From contig JAEWCZ010000017.1 in the NCBI GenBank assembly GCA_023390335.1, forward strand, positions 124,001 to 188,000: DNA of 64,000 nucleotides, written 5' to 3'. The position numbers and the translations under genes are program-made. This DNA is from Bacillota bacterium. Lineage in GTDB: Bacteria; Bacillota; Clostridia; Acetivibrionales; DSM-1351. The notes beneath the pieces are model-generated. The model worked only from the letters and a program-made list of their open reading frames with translations. It was not told where the DNA came from and ran no database searches. Shown piece by piece: positions 27,012 through 36,806 of this stretch. How positions within the stretch are numbered: the stretch's first letter is position 1; each line of letters opens with the position of its first letter.

Positions 27012-27975
27012 TTGTATGAGAGCAATAGCAGCATTCTTTGTTGTCTGCATACATATTCCATTTTATGGTACATTAGGCAGCGTTGCCATAGCCTATGGTA
27101 AAATTGCTGTTCCATTCTTTCTTGTGGTTTGCGGGTACTTTTGCTACAGAAAAGACAAAGAAGAATTTTCAGAACGACTAAAAAAACAAATAAAGAAAAT
27201 AGCATTACTAACGGTTTTATCCAATGTTTTGTTTTTAATATTTGGTATTTTGGTGCAGTTTGTTTTCAGCAACAATGCTGTATATGAAATAAAACAGTAC
27301 TTTACTTCTGAAAAATGGTTTGACTTTGTGATCTATAACCAATCTCCCTTCGCCGATCATTTGTGGTATTTAGGTTCACTTCTATATGCCCTTGTAATCA
27401 TTTTTGTTTTATGCAAATTTAATTTGGTAAACTATATTATGTTTTTAGCTCCCTTGCTGTTATTGTGCTATATACTTCCTTTAAGGGCAGGAGGGAATAT
27501 GATTGTCTGGCGAAATTGTATTATGGTGTCGGTACCGTACTTTATGTTTGGATGTATAATAAGGAGGTACCAAGAATTTCTTGCACGGCTCAATAAGTGG
27601 ATTCTTCCGATTGTAATAACAATATTAATAATTACCAATTTTATTGAATTCACTAGATACAATTCTGTGGCACCTCCTTTTATAAGTGCGGAATTACTCG
27701 TGATAGCACTAGTATTGTTTTTGCTTAAACACCCATACATTGGCAAAAATACAATTCTTGAAAAAATAGGACGGGAATATTCACTTTTTATTTATATTTT
27801 CCATATGTCAATTGTAATGCTCATGTTCAGGTGGTATGAAATAGGAAGTATGCCAGACTTTCTATTATATTGTGCACCAGTAGTGGTATTCTTATTATCC
27901 TTGGGAGCGGCAGTTTTGTATAAATCAGCGTGTCACATAATAATTAAAAAAATAAAAGCTTTTGCAACAGTGTAA
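26989..27975 (+). CDS. Acyltransferase-3 family membrane protein
   Basis: 328 residues from a GTG at 26989 behind AGGAGG. The start IDCMRAIAAFFVVCIHIP is the classical acyltransferase-3 opening with its catalytic His, and VPFFLVVCGYF follows. About ten membrane helices. It is paired with the preceding homologue (overlap 23 bp). They probably act on the same surface glycan. The 3' end overlaps the convergent dockerin gene by 32 bp. Confidence 0.85.
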   Translation: MEKVHSIDCMRAIAAFFVVCIHIPFYGTLGSVAIAYGKIAVPFFLVVCGYFCYRKDKEEFSERLKKQIKKIALLTVLSNVLFLIFGILVQFVFSNNAVYEIKQYFTSEKWFDFVIYNQSPFADHLWYLGSLLYALVIIFVLCKFNLVNYIMFLAPLLLLCYILPLRAGGNMIVWRNCIMVSVPYFMFGCIIRRYQEFLARLNKWILPIVITILIITNFIEFTRYNSVAPPFISAELLVIALVLFLLKHPYIGKNTILEKIGREYSLFIYIFHMSIVMLMFRWYEIGSMPDFLLYCAPVVVFLLSLGAAVLYKSACHIIIKKIKAFATV

Positions 27976-29935
27976 AATCCAGGCTGTTTATCTCTCCGTC
28001 CCTGTCAATGTCGGCATTCTGCAAATTAATGCCGGCATTATTATTTGTTAACAGATATTGTTTCATCAGTGCCAAATCAATCGCGTCTACATTTCCGTCA
28101 TTATTAACGTCACCGAGTAATACCTCCGTTGGTGTTCCTGTAAGGAGTGTACCATTATTCCCGAATGCGAAATATTTGTTACCACAAAGGGATATTTCAG
28201 TTAAATCCTCAGTGGTATTAGGATTACTGGTTAACCAGCTTGTTCCGTCAGTAGATGTTAAAATTACATCAGAAGAGTCGTTTTTGCCAGAAGCAATAAA
28301 ATGTGTGCCATTCCATGTGACTGAACTGATTTCACTTATCTGATTTTCATTGAGCTTTTCCCATGTTAAAGCATCGTATGACTTGAACAATTCATTTTCC
28401 GTGGAGGCAATATAGAAGCTTCCATTGTAAGCAATACTGTTAAAGCCGGGGGTTTCTTCAACTTCATTGCATGTCCATACTCCCCCGAACATTGATATCC
28501 AATCTCCTTTATCAGCAGATATGGCTACAACTCCATATGGTTTTCCTACTACTGAACCGACGGCTATAAGTTTTTTGCCATTCCATATAACGTCTTTAAA
28601 ATCATAATTCTGGCTTGAAAGAGTAAGAATTTGTGTTGAACTTCCATCATGGTATGTTTGAGTAACATGGGATAAATCACCCACCCCGAGAATGTAACCG
28701 CCATTTGGTATGGCTTTATATAAATTGCTCATATAACTTTTTAGAACTGTAGTCCAATTAGTCCCATCTGAGGACATGAGAATAGTTAAGAAGTCACCCA
28801 CAGCTGTGAAGGTTTCTCCGTTCCATACAACATCATTAATATCGTCGTAGGATCCCGACTCTACAGGTGTCCACTTGTTTCCATCAACTGATGTAAGTAT
28901 GGTTCCATCGGTTCCGGCAGCAACAAAAGTTGTACCATTGTAACATACAGAGTTTATGCGTTTAGGAAGCATGCCAAGCTTGTAGGGAGTCCAATTGATA
29001 CAATCCTCTGACAAGTATCCGTAGGTATAGCCTACAGCAACATATTTCCCATTGTTGAATATTACATCTCCCAAAACAGCATCTGTGTCAGAGATGTTTG
29101 TCCATGAAATACCATCGGGTGATGCGGAAACCCTTCCGTCATGATTAGTTGCAATAAATTGCTTTCCATCCCATAAAATATTGTCTGTACCACCACTTAA
29201 AGGTGTTTTAGTCCATGTAATACCATTAGGGGAGGTCAGTATGTCGACACCGGCTGATATTACAAATATTTCTCCATTGTTTGTTATGTCGTATAAATGA
29301 TCCTTTGTACCTGATTGAACGGGAGTCCAGTTAACAGAGTCCTTTGACGTATATATAGTACCAACTAGTCCCACGGCTACATATACACTTCCGTTCCAGT
29401 TCACACTTTCAAATCCTTCATGAATGTGACTAATCCTAAGTGTCCAATTCAGTCCGTCAGGAGAAGTGAAAATAGTTCCTATACCGTTTAATGCACCGGC
29501 TGCTACAAACTGATTGCCATCCCATAATATACTTCTTAAATCATATCGGTGCTCCGAGTCGCAAAAACTTACAACTTTCCAATCAACCCCATCAGTTGAG
29601 GAAACCAGAGTACCGTTTTTGCCTCCTGCTATAAACATTTCTCCGTTCCAAACAACAGTAAATAGGTTTTCGGACACTCCTGATTCTTGTGAAGTCCAGT
29701 TCTCTGCATCGGTCGATGTTTTAATAATACCTTTTTGACCGACTGCAACGTACAAACCATTTCCGTATGTAACAGTATTAATGCTGACCGGGATACTTTC
29801 AGAAGCCTTTTGCCAAACAATACCGGTTTGGGCATAGACTGTACTCATAGGCAAGCCAATTATGATTATTAAAACTAGAAATCCTGCCAGAAATGCCGTT
29901 ACTAATTTGCTTGATCCAAATCTACTTTTACACAT
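27944..29935 (-). CDS. Secreted dockerin protein with sialidase/BNR-like beta-propeller repeats
   Basis: 663 residues. A signal peptide covers ~1-36. Residues ~40-600 are about a dozen repeats of ~42-45 residues with the pattern (T/S)S.DG..WT and (V/I).WNG..F.A.G, which looks like a BNR/YCF48-type propeller array. Residues ~603-663 are a type I dockerin with two calcium loops, GDVNNDGNVDAIDLALMKQY and ADIDRDGEINSLDFTLLQK. Dockerins plug proteins into cellulosome scaffoldins through cohesins. No glycosidase domain is visible, so this is a non-canonical cellulosome component, perhaps a binding or xyloglucanase-like propeller that has lost catalysis. Confidence 0.85.
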   Translation of the reverse strand: MCKSRFGSSKLVTAFLAGFLVLIIIIGLPMSTVYAQTGIVWQKASESIPVSINTVTYGNGLYVAVGQKGIIKTSTDAENWTSQESGVSENLFTVVWNGEMFIAGGKNGTLVSSTDGVDWKVVSFCDSEHRYDLRSILWDGNQFVAAGALNGIGTIFTSPDGLNWTLRISHIHEGFESVNWNGSVYVAVGLVGTIYTSKDSVNWTPVQSGTKDHLYDITNNGEIFVISAGVDILTSPNGITWTKTPLSGGTDNILWDGKQFIATNHDGRVSASPDGISWTNISDTDAVLGDVIFNNGKYVAVGYTYGYLSEDCINWTPYKLGMLPKRINSVCYNGTTFVAAGTDGTILTSVDGNKWTPVESGSYDDINDVVWNGETFTAVGDFLTILMSSDGTNWTTVLKSYMSNLYKAIPNGGYILGVGDLSHVTQTYHDGSSTQILTLSSQNYDFKDVIWNGKKLIAVGSVVGKPYGVVAISADKGDWISMFGGVWTCNEVEETPGFNSIAYNGSFYIASTENELFKSYDALTWEKLNENQISEISSVTWNGTHFIASGKNDSSDVILTSTDGTSWLTSNPNTTEDLTEISLCGNKYFAFGNNGTLLTGTPTEVLLGDVNNDGNVDAIDLALMKQYLLTNNNAGINLQNADIDRDGEINSLDFTLLQKLLFF

Positions 29936-30054
29936 AATTTTAAAACCTCCCTTTAATATTCTTTAACTGTATTATACCAAAATTTACATAAATAGAAATA
30001 AATGTAAAAAATACAATGAAGAGAGGTTGTATATTAACAAAGAGTGCATCGGAT

Positions 30055-30903
30055 TTAAGCTTTCTGGTACACTCTTATATTAATATCTATTTCTGTGCTG
30101 AATTCCCCAATGGTTTTGAGTTTGTTCTCAGTCTCCTCATCAGCGTGACGACTGTAAGGAGTCATATTGAACAGATTGAAAATGTCCTCTTTATCGTTGA
30201 TAGTGATTGAATAAGACACCATCTTATGTTCAATAAGATTAAAACCTTCTTCCACGGTTCCCTTTTGGCCTATAAAATCGGGACTATCGTAAAGGAATTT
30301 TCTTAGACTGTACAGATGTTTGGGGCCAGGTGCAGCTACCAAAAGCTTCCCGGAGGGTTTCAAAATACGCTTGAACTCCTGTTCATCTCTAGGGGCAAAT
30401 ACACATAAAATACAATCAACTGAGTTGTTTAAAAGAGGTATATGGTAACTGCTTGCAACAGCAAAATGTATATCCTTGTCACGTCCCGCAGCATATTGTA
30501 TTGCTGATTTAGACACGTCTATACCATACATGTCCATATTTTTTGAATTATCAAAAGCAGAGAATTGTTGCTTCAATCTGCTAACATAATATCCTTCACC
30601 GCAGCCTGCGTCAAAAATACTGATATTGTCGGATTGCTCAGCTTTCAGTGTTTCAACGATAATATTGTTAAGGGTATCGGAAAACTCTTGATAATAGCCT
30701 TTATCAAGAAATTCTCTGCGACTTTTAATCATTTCCTTACTGTCCCCGGGTTTGCCTGCTCCGATATGACTTGAAAGCAGAAGATTTACATACCCTTGCT
30801 TTGCAATATCGAAACTGTGTCCATTTGGACAAAAGTATTGTTTTTGCCCTTTGTTTAATGGCTTTTTACAATTAGGACACTGAAATAAAGTTTTATTTAC
30901 CAA
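30055..30903 (-). CDS. rlmA: 23S rRNA (guanine-N1)-methyltransferase RlmA-type
   Basis: 282 residues. The start is TTG at 30903, seven bases after GGAGGTG. The N-terminal zinc finger CPNCKKP...YFCPNGHSFD is followed by AKQGYVNLLL, as in RlmA/RrmA. The SAM site IFDAGCGEGYYVSRL lies at ~88-102 and CVFAPRDEQEF follows. RlmA methylates N1 of G745 or G748 in 23S rRNA; in Gram-positive TlrB this confers tylosin resistance. Which position is modified here cannot be told from the sequence. Confidence 0.88.
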   Translation of the reverse strand: MVNKTLFQCPNCKKPLNKGQKQYFCPNGHSFDIAKQGYVNLLLSSHIGAGKPGDSKEMIKSRREFLDKGYYQEFSDTLNNIIVETLKAEQSDNISIFDAGCGEGYYVSRLKQQFSAFDNSKNMDMYGIDVSKSAIQYAAGRDKDIHFAVASSYHIPLLNNSVDCILCVFAPRDEQEFKRILKPSGKLLVAAPGPKHLYSLRKFLYDSPDFIGQKGTVEEGFNLIEHKMVSYSITINDKEDIFNLFNMTPYSRHADEETENKLKTIGEFSTEIDINIRVYQKA

Positions 30904-31045
30904 AGATGAACACCTCCACAAAAGTATATATTACTGGCTTGTTATTTATTTTTGGAAATATAAATAGTTTATAATTACAATTTGACTTGTTATGCTGTAA
31001 AATATTACATGTAATTCCAATATATATTAAACTAGGAGGTAACTA

Positions 31046-33439
31046 ATGAAAAGTTACAGCAAGTTAAGAGTTTTTATAACTATTATTATGGCATTGCTTA
31101 TAACAATGTCCTCATTGTACAATCCATTGATTGTAAATGCAAGTGGGAATGAGGGGGTTGAGGTACTAAGCGTAGAAAATCCAAACGGTACCATTTCCAT
31201 TAATGAGGGTGATTCTTATTCACTACCTCAAACAATACCTGTAACATTAGCAGATGGAAGCAGTGCTGATGTTAATGTAACATGGCAGACTGCAAAAATA
31301 AATACTAAAAATGAGGGAATATACCAGCTTGTTGGTACTATTGCAGGTTATCCTGAAAAAATTAATTGGAGCCTGATAGTCAACCCTGTAGTTTACACGG
31401 TTCTGAGACAAGCATATGCGCTGCCGCAGACACTCCCTTACTTTCAGGCAGACGGTACATGTTACGAGGTTGAAGTTGCCTGGAATCCCGAAACAGTGGA
31501 TACCACAACGCCGGGTACATATAAATATGTTGGAACAGCAGAAGGAATGTCACTGCAGGTAGCTTTGACATTAAATGTTGCGGGAGAGATTGCATCACTT
31601 AAATACTATGCATGGGGGGAAATTGCATATCAGGGAATGGACTATTCATTACCTGAAACAGTAGAAGTTAACATTGTAGGAGGAGGTACCGCAAGGGTTC
31701 CTGTACAATGGACACCGTCAGTTATAGACCTAAGTGTTCTGGGAAGATTTAAATTTGTGGGCAGGATTGAGGGATGTTCAAGGGAGATGACATTGACCGT
31801 AGATGTAAATCCTCAGATAGTTTCTTTTGTGGGAAAGCCGGTTACCGTTCCTCAATACGGTTCTGTTGAACTACCTGTTACTGTGGCAGCACAATTAGCC
31901 AATGGTACATATCAGCTTCCTTTTGACAATGTAACATGGAATACAGAGATGCTGGATGTAACCAAGGCGGGAGTATACAAAGTAGAAGGCACGGTAAAAG
32001 GATTCCCGCAGAAAGCTTATGTAACGGTTACAGTAGTTCCGCAATACACCATTGAGGATATCAGAGCTACAGTAAAGCAGGGAGAACCTTATGAACTGCC
32101 AGGTACTGTCAAAGCAAAAAGATATGATGGCACAGAGGTGGATTTACCCGTTCAATGGAACGCTACTGGTGTTGATACAACCATAGGAGGTACACAGTAT
32201 TTCGAAGGTACAGTTGAAGGCTATGAAGGCAAAGTTAAATTAACACTTTTTGTTCAGACGGAAGATATAGTTTATTTTGCTGATCCGAATTTGGAGAAGG
32301 TTGTTAGAAGTGCTATCTCAAAACCTACAGGAGATATTCTCAAAAGTGATATGCTGAACATCAAAAATCTTGATGCAAAGTATCTGGACATAGTTTCTCT
32401 TGAAGGAATTCAATATGCAAAGAATCTAAATACGCTATATTTGACCGACAATCAGGTGGAAGACATATCACAGCTTAGTGAGCTGACGAATCTCCAATTC
32501 TTATTTCTGAATTACAATAAAATTAAGAGTCTAGCTCCTTTGGCAAAACTGTCAAAGCTATACATGCTTAGCTTGGAAAGTAATCAGATAACAGATATAA
32601 GTCCCTTGAAGGATCTTACAAACTTAAACTATCTATTTATTGATCGTAATACATTAATGGATATAAGCTGTATAAAGGACTTTAATACAAGCCTCAGTTA
32701 CCTGTCAATGTATCAATGTAAAATTGAAGATATAAGCTCTCTTGCTGTATTGAAAAATTTGTCAACCTTAAGTCTGGGGTACAATAATATTAAGGATATA
32801 ACCTCTTTGAGCAGCCTTACAAATCTGGAAGATGTAGATTTAAGCGATAATGCCATAGAGGATTTTGCACCTTTGTCCTGCCTGCCAAAACTTACAGAGC
32901 TTGATTTGAGCGGAAATTCAATAAAAGACTATTCAAGCTACACAGGATTCAACGACAACATCACAATTGATTTTTGGGGTTTTACACAGACAAAGACAGA
33001 AGTCGCGTCGTTTTTAAACACGGCCGATGAAATCATTGCTTCAGTTGTAACCCCTGATATGACTCCTTTGCAAAAGGAGAAGGCTCTGCACGACTATATT
33101 TGTAATAATACAACTTATACTCTGGGGGTATATACAGGTGCATACGGTGTTCTAATAGATAAGAAGGGTGCATGCGATGCCATTGCAGATACAATGAATA
33201 TCCTCCTCAACAGGGCAGGAATTGAGTGTATAAAGGTAGCCCACGGGTGGGCAGGCGGAGCACACGCTTGGAATATAGTAAAAATAGAGGGTAAATATTA
33301 TCATCTCGATTGTACCTGGGATAATATATATACCAAACAGAATGGTGCTCTTTGCTACCGATACTTTAATGTAAACGATGCATTCCTCACGAGTGAGGGA
33401 AGGACCTGGGATACGACTAAATACCCTATATGTGAGTAA
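31046..33439 (+). CDS. Surface protein: Ig-like repeats, leucine-rich repeats, transglutaminase-like domain
   Basis: 797 residues with site AGGAGG. A signal peptide covers ~1-32. Residues ~45-405 are five bacterial Ig-like repeats (Big_4 pattern: YSLPQTIPV..ADG...VNVTW...G.Y...GT..G). Residues ~425-645 hold about nine internalin-type leucine-rich repeats of 22 residues (LTNLNYLFIDRN). Residues ~670-797 are a transglutaminase-like domain with Cys710 (GACDAIA), His740 (GGAHAWN) and Asp755 (HLDCTWD), the complete catalytic triad. It may cross-link or cleave surface proteins (inference). It has no obvious wall anchor. Confidence 0.88.
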   Translation: MKSYSKLRVFITIIMALLITMSSLYNPLIVNASGNEGVEVLSVENPNGTISINEGDSYSLPQTIPVTLADGSSADVNVTWQTAKINTKNEGIYQLVGTIAGYPEKINWSLIVNPVVYTVLRQAYALPQTLPYFQADGTCYEVEVAWNPETVDTTTPGTYKYVGTAEGMSLQVALTLNVAGEIASLKYYAWGEIAYQGMDYSLPETVEVNIVGGGTARVPVQWTPSVIDLSVLGRFKFVGRIEGCSREMTLTVDVNPQIVSFVGKPVTVPQYGSVELPVTVAAQLANGTYQLPFDNVTWNTEMLDVTKAGVYKVEGTVKGFPQKAYVTVTVVPQYTIEDIRATVKQGEPYELPGTVKAKRYDGTEVDLPVQWNATGVDTTIGGTQYFEGTVEGYEGKVKLTLFVQTEDIVYFADPNLEKVVRSAISKPTGDILKSDMLNIKNLDAKYLDIVSLEGIQYAKNLNTLYLTDNQVEDISQLSELTNLQFLFLNYNKIKSLAPLAKLSKLYMLSLESNQITDISPLKDLTNLNYLFIDRNTLMDISCIKDFNTSLSYLSMYQCKIEDISSLAVLKNLSTLSLGYNNIKDITSLSSLTNLEDVDLSDNAIEDFAPLSCLPKLTELDLSGNSIKDYSSYTGFNDNITIDFWGFTQTKTEVASFLNTADEIIASVVTPDMTPLQKEKALHDYICNNTTYTLGVYTGAYGVLIDKKGACDAIADTMNILLNRAGIECIKVAHGWAGGAHAWNIVKIEGKYYHLDCTWDNIYTKQNGALCYRYFNVNDAFLTSEGRTWDTTKYPICE

Positions 33440-33578
33440 CAGGAAATTATTGCAAAGCTAACATGGGATAAAATCATGAAATTGACACATAAATTATGAT
33501 TGATTGTTCATAAATTCTTGATATAATGGTAACTGTTAACTCTATTATAACTATTATGTTAATTAAGGAGAAAATCGC

Positions 33579-34559
33579 ATGGACAAAATCGTAAAACGAA
33601 AACAGCCTTTAGTGGAACACATTTATACAGCAGACCCATCTGCACATGTATTTGAAGGTAAAATTTATATATACCCTTCTCATGACCTTGACGAGGATAT
33701 AGCTTCTAACGATAACGGAGATCAGTATATGATGGAAGACTATCACATATTGTCTTTGGATGATTTAAATTCACCTTGCGTTGATAATGGTGAAGCCCTT
33801 CACATGAAAGATATTCCTTGGGTATCAAAACAAATGTGGGCACCTGATGCTGCTTATAAAAATAATACCTACTATTTGTACTTCCCTGCAAGAGACAAGG
33901 ATGGTATATTCAGAATCGGAGTAGCTACAAGTTCATCCCCAGCAGGTCCATTTACAGCTCAAAAAGAGCCTATTCCCGGCAGCTTTAGTATAGACCCTGC
34001 CGTTTTAGTTGATGATGACAACAGAGCATATATCTATTTTGGAGGTCTTTGGGGCGGTCAGCTTGAAAAGTGGCAGACTGGTAGCTTTAACCCTAACGCT
34101 GAAGGCCCTGACGCATCAGCACCGGCCATAGGTCCTAGAGTAGCTGAATTGAGCGAGGATATGCTTACCTTCAAAGAAGCACCTGCAGAGATATCGATTG
34201 TTGATGAAGAAGGTAATCCAATTCTTGCTGGTGATGAAGACAGAAGATATTTTGAAGGCCCATGGATGCACAAGTACAACGGTAATTACTATCTTTCCTA
34301 CTCAACAGGTACAACTCATACCATTGTATATGCTGTAGGTAAAGACCCAAAAGGACCTTTTGTATTCAAAGGCAAAATACTTACACCGGTAGTAGGATGG
34401 ACTACTCATCACTCAATAGTGCAGTATCAGGATAAGTGGTATCTGTTCTATCATGACAGCTCATTATCAGGCGGTCGTGATAATAAAAGATGCGTTAAAT
34501 TTACCGAATTGAAATATAACGAGGATGGAACTATTCAAACAATAGATCCATATAAGTAA
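33579..34559 (+). CDS. Glycoside hydrolase family 43, intracellular
   Basis: 326 residues after AAGGAG. The five-bladed propeller signature of GH43 is visible: the catalytic base Asp19 in YTADPSAHV, the pKa-tuning Asp in FSIDPAVLVDDD, and the general acid Glu in YFEGPWMHKY. There is no signal peptide or dockerin, so it acts in the cytoplasm on imported oligosaccharides, most likely as an arabinofuranosidase or beta-xylosidase of the hemicellulose pathway. The precise specificity is not determinable. A TATAAT -10 lies about 55 bases upstream. Confidence 0.9.
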   Translation: MDKIVKRKQPLVEHIYTADPSAHVFEGKIYIYPSHDLDEDIASNDNGDQYMMEDYHILSLDDLNSPCVDNGEALHMKDIPWVSKQMWAPDAAYKNNTYYLYFPARDKDGIFRIGVATSSSPAGPFTAQKEPIPGSFSIDPAVLVDDDNRAYIYFGGLWGGQLEKWQTGSFNPNAEGPDASAPAIGPRVAELSEDMLTFKEAPAEISIVDEEGNPILAGDEDRRYFEGPWMHKYNGNYYLSYSTGTTHTIVYAVGKDPKGPFVFKGKILTPVVGWTTHHSIVQYQDKWYLFYHDSSLSGGRDNKRCVKFTELKYNEDGTIQTIDPYK

Positions 34560-34587
34560 ACCGTCAAAAAATATAAATGACTAAAAT

Positions 34588-34634
34588 AACTCCTTCTTGG
34601 CATACATTAATAAATGCTAAGAGGGAGTTTTTAA
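34588..34634 (+). terminator. Terminator after the GH43 gene
   Basis: AACTCCTTCTTGGCAT pairs with ATGCTAAGA-GGGAGTT (left arm from 34588, right arm to 34629), followed by TTTT. It lies inside the longest open frame of psd, which argues for the later psd start. Confidence 0.75.
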
Positions 34635-34702
34635 ATTGCAATAATTTTATCAATAATATAAAATTCTCATTAAGAGTAAAATATAAAAGAAAAGAGAATA
34701 CA

Positions 34703-35605
34703 ATGATTCAGATATATAATAGAAAGAACAAACAATATGATGTAGAGCAGGTAGCCGGAGGCAGTCTCCTTGATGCTCTATACACAACAGGAAGAGGAAA
34801 AATTGGACTGGAACTCCTTGTAAAACGTAAGATATACTCTGCATTAACAGGTTTTTTCTGTGACAGGAAAATAAGCCGTAAAACTATAAAGGGTTTTGCA
34901 GATAAATTCTCAATAGATATAAATGAATGTGAAAACAGGTTGGAGGATTTCAACAGCTTCAATGATTTCTTTGCCAGAAAACTGAAACCCTCTGCAAGAA
35001 ACTTTGATATTGCTGAAGAAAAACTGTTGTCCCCGGGGGATGGCCGGCTTCAAGCCTGGGAAAATATAGATACGGAAAAGCTTCTCCAGATAAAAGGAAT
35101 GACCTATAGTTTAAGTGAACTTCTTCAGAACGAAAAACTTGCTCGAGAATACAATGGCGGCACTTACCTAATATTAAGACTTTGCCCTGTAGACTATCAC
35201 AGGTTCCATTTTTTTGACAGCGGTAAGTGCATGGAGACACGCAAAGTAAAAGGTGAATACTACTCCGTTAATCCTGTAGCCTTGAGAAAAATACCTGAAC
35301 TTTATTGCAGGAACAAAAGGGAATATAGCATATTCCAAACAGACAATTTTGGTGATGTTTTGTTCATAGAGGTGGGTGCAACCTCGGTAGGTTCAATTAT
35401 TCAGACTTATACACCCGGAAAATGTGTTTCAAGAGGTGAAGAAAAGGGGTTTTTTAAGTTCGGAGGCTCAACTGTTCTATTAATTTTTAAAAAGAATATG
35501 GTAAAAATAGATGATGATATAATACAACAGACCGCAGAAGGCTTTGAAACAAGAGTTCTGGCCGGAGAAGCTATTGGAAATTGTATGTATAAAAAAACAA
35601 AGTAG
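34703..35605 (+). CDS. psd: Phosphatidylserine decarboxylase proenzyme
   Basis: 300 residues from ATG 34703 (MIQIYNRKNKQYDVE). Earlier starts fall in the terminator of the previous gene. The enzyme decarboxylates phosphatidylserine to phosphatidylethanolamine at the membrane. It self-cleaves at a Gly-Ser bond; here the motif is GGST with Ser256 becoming the pyruvoyl group. The clostridial (type II) hallmarks CPVDYHRFHFF and SVNPVALR are present. It stands upstream of pfkA by ~120 bp. No pssA is adjacent. Confidence 0.93.
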   Translation: MIQIYNRKNKQYDVEQVAGGSLLDALYTTGRGKIGLELLVKRKIYSALTGFFCDRKISRKTIKGFADKFSIDINECENRLEDFNSFNDFFARKLKPSARNFDIAEEKLLSPGDGRLQAWENIDTEKLLQIKGMTYSLSELLQNEKLAREYNGGTYLILRLCPVDYHRFHFFDSGKCMETRKVKGEYYSVNPVALRKIPELYCRNKREYSIFQTDNFGDVLFIEVGATSVGSIIQTYTPGKCVSRGEEKGFFKFGGSTVLLIFKKNMVKIDDDIIQQTAEGFETRVLAGEAIGNCMYKKTK

Positions 35606-35728
35606 CCGATTTATATTGTTTCTCCTGATGTATTGGTTTATAATGAACTCAATTGGGTTCAGTTTAAATTTAAAATTTGATGTATATATACAACATTCGG
35701 ATTTTACTGTTTACGGGGAGGGTTTGAA

Positions 35729-36712
35729 ATGAGCGACATTAAAACAATAGGAGTACTTACCAGCGGCGGAGATGCACCGGGAATGAATGCCGCAATTCGT
35801 GCAGTTGTAAGAACAGGCATATATCACGGTTTCAAGATGCTGGGTATTAGAAAAGGTTATAATGGTCTTGTTACCGGAGATATATTTGATATGAGTGCCA
35901 GAGATGTATCAGATATAATTCACCGTGGAGGAACCATACTTCAAACTGCCAGATGTAAAGCATTTACAACTGACGAAGGAATGCAGAAGGCAATGTCTAT
36001 TTCAAAAGCTTTTGGTATGGATGCGCTTGTTGTTATCGGAGGGGACGGCTCATACAGAGGAGCCAGAGATTTCAGCAAATTTGGTATGAAGGTTATGGGT
36101 TTGCCTGGAACAATTGATAATGACATAGCAAGTTCGGAATACACAATAGGTTATGATACAGCAATGAATACTGTTCAGGATGCACTTGATAAAATCAGAG
36201 ATACGGCATATTCACATGAACGATGCAGTGTACTTGAGGTAATGGGGCGACGTGCTGGACATATTGCATTGAATGTAGGTATTGCAGGCGGTGCGGAAGT
36301 AATACTTCTTCCTGAAAGAGAATTTGATTTTGATAAAGATATTATAAGAAAAATAATACAAGGAAGAAATAACGGAAAGAAAAACTATATAATCATATTG
36401 GCAGAAGGTGTTGCTGAGAAAATAGGTGGGGCACTGGAGCTTTCCAAGAAGATAGAAGACCTTACCGGAATAGAAACAAGGGGAACAGTTTTGGGATACA
36501 TCCAAAGAGGAGGAAGCCCAACTATTCAGGATAGAGTTATGGCAAGTGTTATGGGAGCAAAAGCAGTAACACTACTGAAAGATGGAATTTATAACAGAAT
36601 AATATCTGTAAAGGATTCCAAAGTTGTTGATATAGATATTGACGAAGCCTTGGCTATGAAGAAGGATATTGACAAGGAGCTATTTGAGCTCAGCAATATA
36701 CTTTCAATATAA
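35729..36712 (+). CDS. pfkA: 6-phosphofructokinase, ATP-dependent
   Basis: 327 residues after GGGGAGGG. It phosphorylates fructose 6-phosphate in glycolysis. The motifs are complete: GVLTSGGDAPGMNAAIRA, VIGGDGSYRGA (glycine in the ATP/PPi-determining position, favouring ATP), LPGTIDNDI with the catalytic Asp, and EVMGRRAGHIA. Length is standard. A strong terminator follows at 36737-36775. Confidence 0.95.
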   Translation: MSDIKTIGVLTSGGDAPGMNAAIRAVVRTGIYHGFKMLGIRKGYNGLVTGDIFDMSARDVSDIIHRGGTILQTARCKAFTTDEGMQKAMSISKAFGMDALVVIGGDGSYRGARDFSKFGMKVMGLPGTIDNDIASSEYTIGYDTAMNTVQDALDKIRDTAYSHERCSVLEVMGRRAGHIALNVGIAGGAEVILLPEREFDFDKDIIRKIIQGRNNGKKNYIIILAEGVAEKIGGALELSKKIEDLTGIETRGTVLGYIQRGGSPTIQDRVMASVMGAKAVTLLKDGIYNRIISVKDSKVVDIDIDEALAMKKDIDKELFELSNILSI

Positions 36713-36736
36713 AAAAACCATAACTTTCATTAAAAT

Positions 36737-36776
36737 AAAAAGAACACAGATTCGTATGGAATATGTGTTCTTTTTG
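36737..36776 (+). terminator. Terminator after pfkA
   Basis: A perfect 12-bp stem AAAAAGAACACA / TGTGTTCTTTTT (36737-36748 with 36764-36775), loop of 15 bases, with the U-run formed by the right arm. Confidence 0.85.
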
Positions 36777-36806
36777 TTCATATAAGTATAAAGAGAGGAA
36801 TGCTAA

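Noticed and set aside
34577..34702. Longer N-terminus for psd
   Set aside because: It would be translated from within the GH43 terminator, and the extra residues do not belong to the family.
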